Of a stretch of DNA of 64,000 nucleotides, positions 62,313-64,000 are shown piece by piece. Position numbers and translations under genes: made by a program. The notes under the pieces were generated by a model. It had not been told where the DNA came from. It worked only from the letters and a program-made list of their open reading frames with translations, and ran no database searches. The stretch covers positions 1-64,000 of the forward strand of contig CAZTTH010000012.1 of NCBI GenBank assembly GCA_964615975.1, given 5' to 3'. Each line of letters begins with the position of its first letter. Position 1 is the stretch's first letter. The stretch comes from CAZTTH01 sp964615975. GTDB taxonomy: Bacteria; Verrucomicrobiota; Lentisphaeria; JABSQK01; JAJFLO01.

Positions 62313-64000
62313 TCATAACGGATTAAAGGCTTTATCGATTAATTTACCTTGTGTATTCTTGTGGATCGATAACGATCCCGTGGCCGGGCTGGCGCTTTCT
62401 GGACGAGAAATGATGTGAATATTGTGGCGATTGTGAAATCTGCGGATCATAAAATTAGCGGCGCCCATATTGCTGGGTTCTTCTTGCACCCAAACCCATT
62501 CAGGAACCGTGGCGTACTTCTCCATTAATTTTTCGTCCTGAATTCTGGGAGTTGGATAAAATTGTTCGATCCGCACAATCGCGACATCCCGGGCATTTAA
62601 TTCTTCCCGTTTTTGGATTAACTCATAATAGATTTTTCCCGCGCAGAGCAACAGGCGTTTAACCTTTTTGGGTACCGCCAGGGGATCATCGATGATTTCA
62701 TGGAATCGTCCCTCGGCCAATTCCATGGTCGAGGAGATGACCGCTTCATGTCGCAACAAACTTTTTGGTGTCATGACAATCAGCGGTTTTCGATAAGGGG
62801 CATAGAGTTGCCGCCGCAGCAAATGAAACATATTGGCGGGAGTAGTGGGGTAGACGACGATGATATTATTTTCCGCGCATAAATCCAGATAGCGTCCGAT
62901 TCTGGCGCTGGAGTGCTCCGGTCCCTGGCCTTCATAGCCATGCGGCAAGAGCATCACAATCCCATTCATGCGCTGCCATTTGGATTCGGATGAACTGATA
63001 AACTGATCAATGATGATTTGCGCGCCATTGGCAAAGTCCCCGAACTGCGCTTCCCAAATGGCCAGCGCATGTGGCATGGAAAGCGCATAGCCATATTCGA
63101 ATCCGAGTACGCCATACTCAGATAAATGTGAATTATAGACATAAAAGCGGGCTTTTTTACTCACATCATGATTTAATGGATTATATTTGGTTTCATCATT
63201 GATATCCACCCAGACCGCATGGCGGTGAGCGAATGTGCCGCGTCGACTGTCTTGTCCGGAGAGTCGAACCGGAATGTTTTCATTGATTAATGAACCAAAC
63301 GCCAGGAGTTCGGCCATCCCCCAATCGACACGTTTTTCATCAAAAAACATGGCCTTGCGGTTGTCGAGCAACTTTTTCATTTTGGGATAAATATTAAAGC
63401 CATCCGGTACTGTCACCAGGCTGGCGGCGATTTTTTCCAGAGTTGCCAGTCCGATGCCGGTGGGAACCGAGACATCGAAATCCCGTTTGGTGGCGGTATG
63501 GAATCCTTCCCATTGACGTTTGAGAAAATTAACCTCGAAATTGCCATTCATTCCCCGCGCATTGACTAGGCTTTCCTGTAATTTGGTTTGCAAATCCTGC
63601 TTCATTTGCGCGGCTTCATCCGCCGTGATGACCTGTTCATCGGTAAGCTTTTTGGTGTAAGAATCCAAAGCTGGAGGGTGCGTTTCAATGGATTTATAAA
63701 GCAGGGGTTGAGTAAAGCGGGGATCATCGCCCTCGTTATGGCCATAGCGCCGATAACCGACCAGGTCGATAAAAACATCGATGTTGAATTTCTGGCGCAT
63801 TTTGATTGCCAGTTTGGTGACATGCACCACCGCTTCCACATCATCGGCATTGACATGAAAAACCGGGCAATCGAATGTCTTGGCGATATCGGTGCAATAC
63901 AAACTGGAACGGGTTTCCCGTTGGTTGGCGGTAAAGCCCACTTGATTATTAATAATGATATGAATGGTGCCGCCGGTGGAATAACCTTCGAGTCGGGAAA
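62313..64000 (-). CDS. sucA: 2-oxoglutarate dehydrogenase E1, N-terminus cut by window edge
   Basis: The frame runs open past 63941 to the right edge; the residues there, YSTGGTIHIIINNQVGFTANQ, are the E1 thiamine-diphosphate region, so the real start lies outside. Other E1 motifs are YRRYGHNEGDDPRFTQP, LSGQDSRRGTFAHRHAVW, FEYGYALSMPHALAIWEAQFGDFANGAQIIIDQF (split into two motifs) and LPHGYEGQGPEHSSARIGRYL. The enzyme decarboxylates 2-oxoglutarate in the TCA cycle. It heads the sucA-sucB-lpd operon and shows that this organism has the classic route. Confidence 0.96.
   Translation of the reverse strand, partial: SRLEGYSTGGTIHIIINNQVGFTANQRETRSSLYCTDIAKTFDCPVFHVNADDVEAVVHVTKLAIKMRQKFNIDVFIDLVGYRRYGHNEGDDPRFTQPLLYKSIETHPPALDSYTKKLTDEQVITADEAAQMKQDLQTKLQESLVNARGMNGNFEVNFLKRQWEGFHTATKRDFDVSVPTGIGLATLEKIAASLVTVPDGFNIYPKMKKLLDNRKAMFFDEKRVDWGMAELLAFGSLINENIPVRLSGQDSRRGTFAHRHAVWVDINDETKYNPLNHDVSKKARFYVYNSHLSEYGVLGFEYGYALSMPHALAIWEAQFGDFANGAQIIIDQFISSSESKWQRMNGIVMLLPHGYEGQGPEHSSARIGRYLDLCAENNIIVVYPTTPANMFHLLRRQLYAPYRKPLIVMTPKSLLRHEAVISSTMELAEGRFHEIIDDPLAVPKKVKRLLLCAGKIYYELIQKREELNARDVAIVRIEQFYPTPRIQDEKLMEKYATVPEWVWVQEEPSNMGAANFMIRRFHNRHNIHIISRPESASPATGSLSIHKNTQGKLIDKAFNPL

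Noticed and set aside
1..64000. tRNA, rRNA, CRISPR arrays, insertion sequences and prophage
   Set aside because: No cloverleaf, regular spaced repeat, transposase or phage structural gene could be supported on reading the gaps and genes.

Overview
The window is a 64 kb piece of a bacterial chromosome of moderate GC content (judged by eye), densely packed with genes on both strands. The organism is Gram-negative: there is an outer-membrane porin, a lipoprotein signal peptidase, an RseP protease, nucleotide-sugar genes and periplasmic proteins with signal peptides. Two large Hanks-type Ser/Thr kinases, intergenic palindromes, a GldC-like protein outside an obvious Bacteroidetes context, a PRMT-like methyltransferase and long hybrid histidine kinases suggest an uncultivated or little-studied lineage, perhaps in or near the PVC/FCB groups. 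No rRNA or marker gene settles this, so the placement is an inference. I found no tRNA, rRNA, CRISPR array, transposase or prophage gene.

Layout. 1-3036 (minus, cut by the left edge): a giant cyclase-like/NACHT/FGE-sulfatase-fold protein. 3311-4660: miaB. 4661-5062: a gene-free stretch of nested palindromes. 5063-8133 (plus): a GltD-like flavoprotein with ferredoxin clusters and a PRMT-like methyltransferase. 8170-12275 (minus): the operon rpsP-khpA-trmD-rplS-rnhB-Ste24-type protease, without rimM. 12476-14249 (minus): proC and a UDP-glucuronate decarboxylase. 14494-17905 (plus): an odd alpha/beta-hydrolase-like protein with a G9 tract, a DksA/TraR zinc finger protein, lspA and serC. 18026-22563 (minus): xseA, gnd and a secreted coiled-coil protein. 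22758-27603 (plus): an M42 aminopeptidase, rseP and a Ser/Thr kinase fused to a CRP-like module. 27817-29249 (minus): rfbA-rfbC. 29250-30194: a gene-poor gap with one copy of a dispersed 90-bp repeat; the other copy is at 10561-10650. 30195-35395 (plus): a 1262-residue kinase with seven exact 94-residue repeats, a chlorite-dismutase-family protein and a DUF4202 protein. 35539-37446 (minus): Fe-type alcohol dehydrogenase and an unknown protein. 37473-43283 (plus): a P-type cation ATPase and two polytopic glycosyltransferase-like proteins. 43323-46184 (minus): yceI-azoR-cystathionine synthase/lyase-gldC. 46390-51454 (minus): two overlapping hybrid sensor kinases, the upstream one with a CxxCH (heme c) sensor domain.

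51500-52129 is a long divergent intergenic region ending in a highly structured leader (near-perfect Shine-Dalgarno, a six-codon ORF, then nested hairpins). It precedes a plus-strand cluster at 52130-56132: porin, flavinylation-type FMN-binding protein, PepSY-type membrane protein, DtxR/MntR-like regulator with a Cys/His-rich tail, and a CBM9-like protein. With the divergent heme-sensor kinases this looks like a metal- or redox-responsive envelope electron-transfer module. 56108-64000 (minus) holds leuC-leuD, an orphan ABC ATPase and the 2-oxoglutarate dehydrogenase genes sucA (cut by the right edge)-sucB-lpd.

Candidates most worth a second look are the cyclase-NACHT-FGE protein at the left edge (conflict system or diversity-generating-retroelement target), the 94-residue-repeat kinase cluster, and the structured leader with its redox operon.
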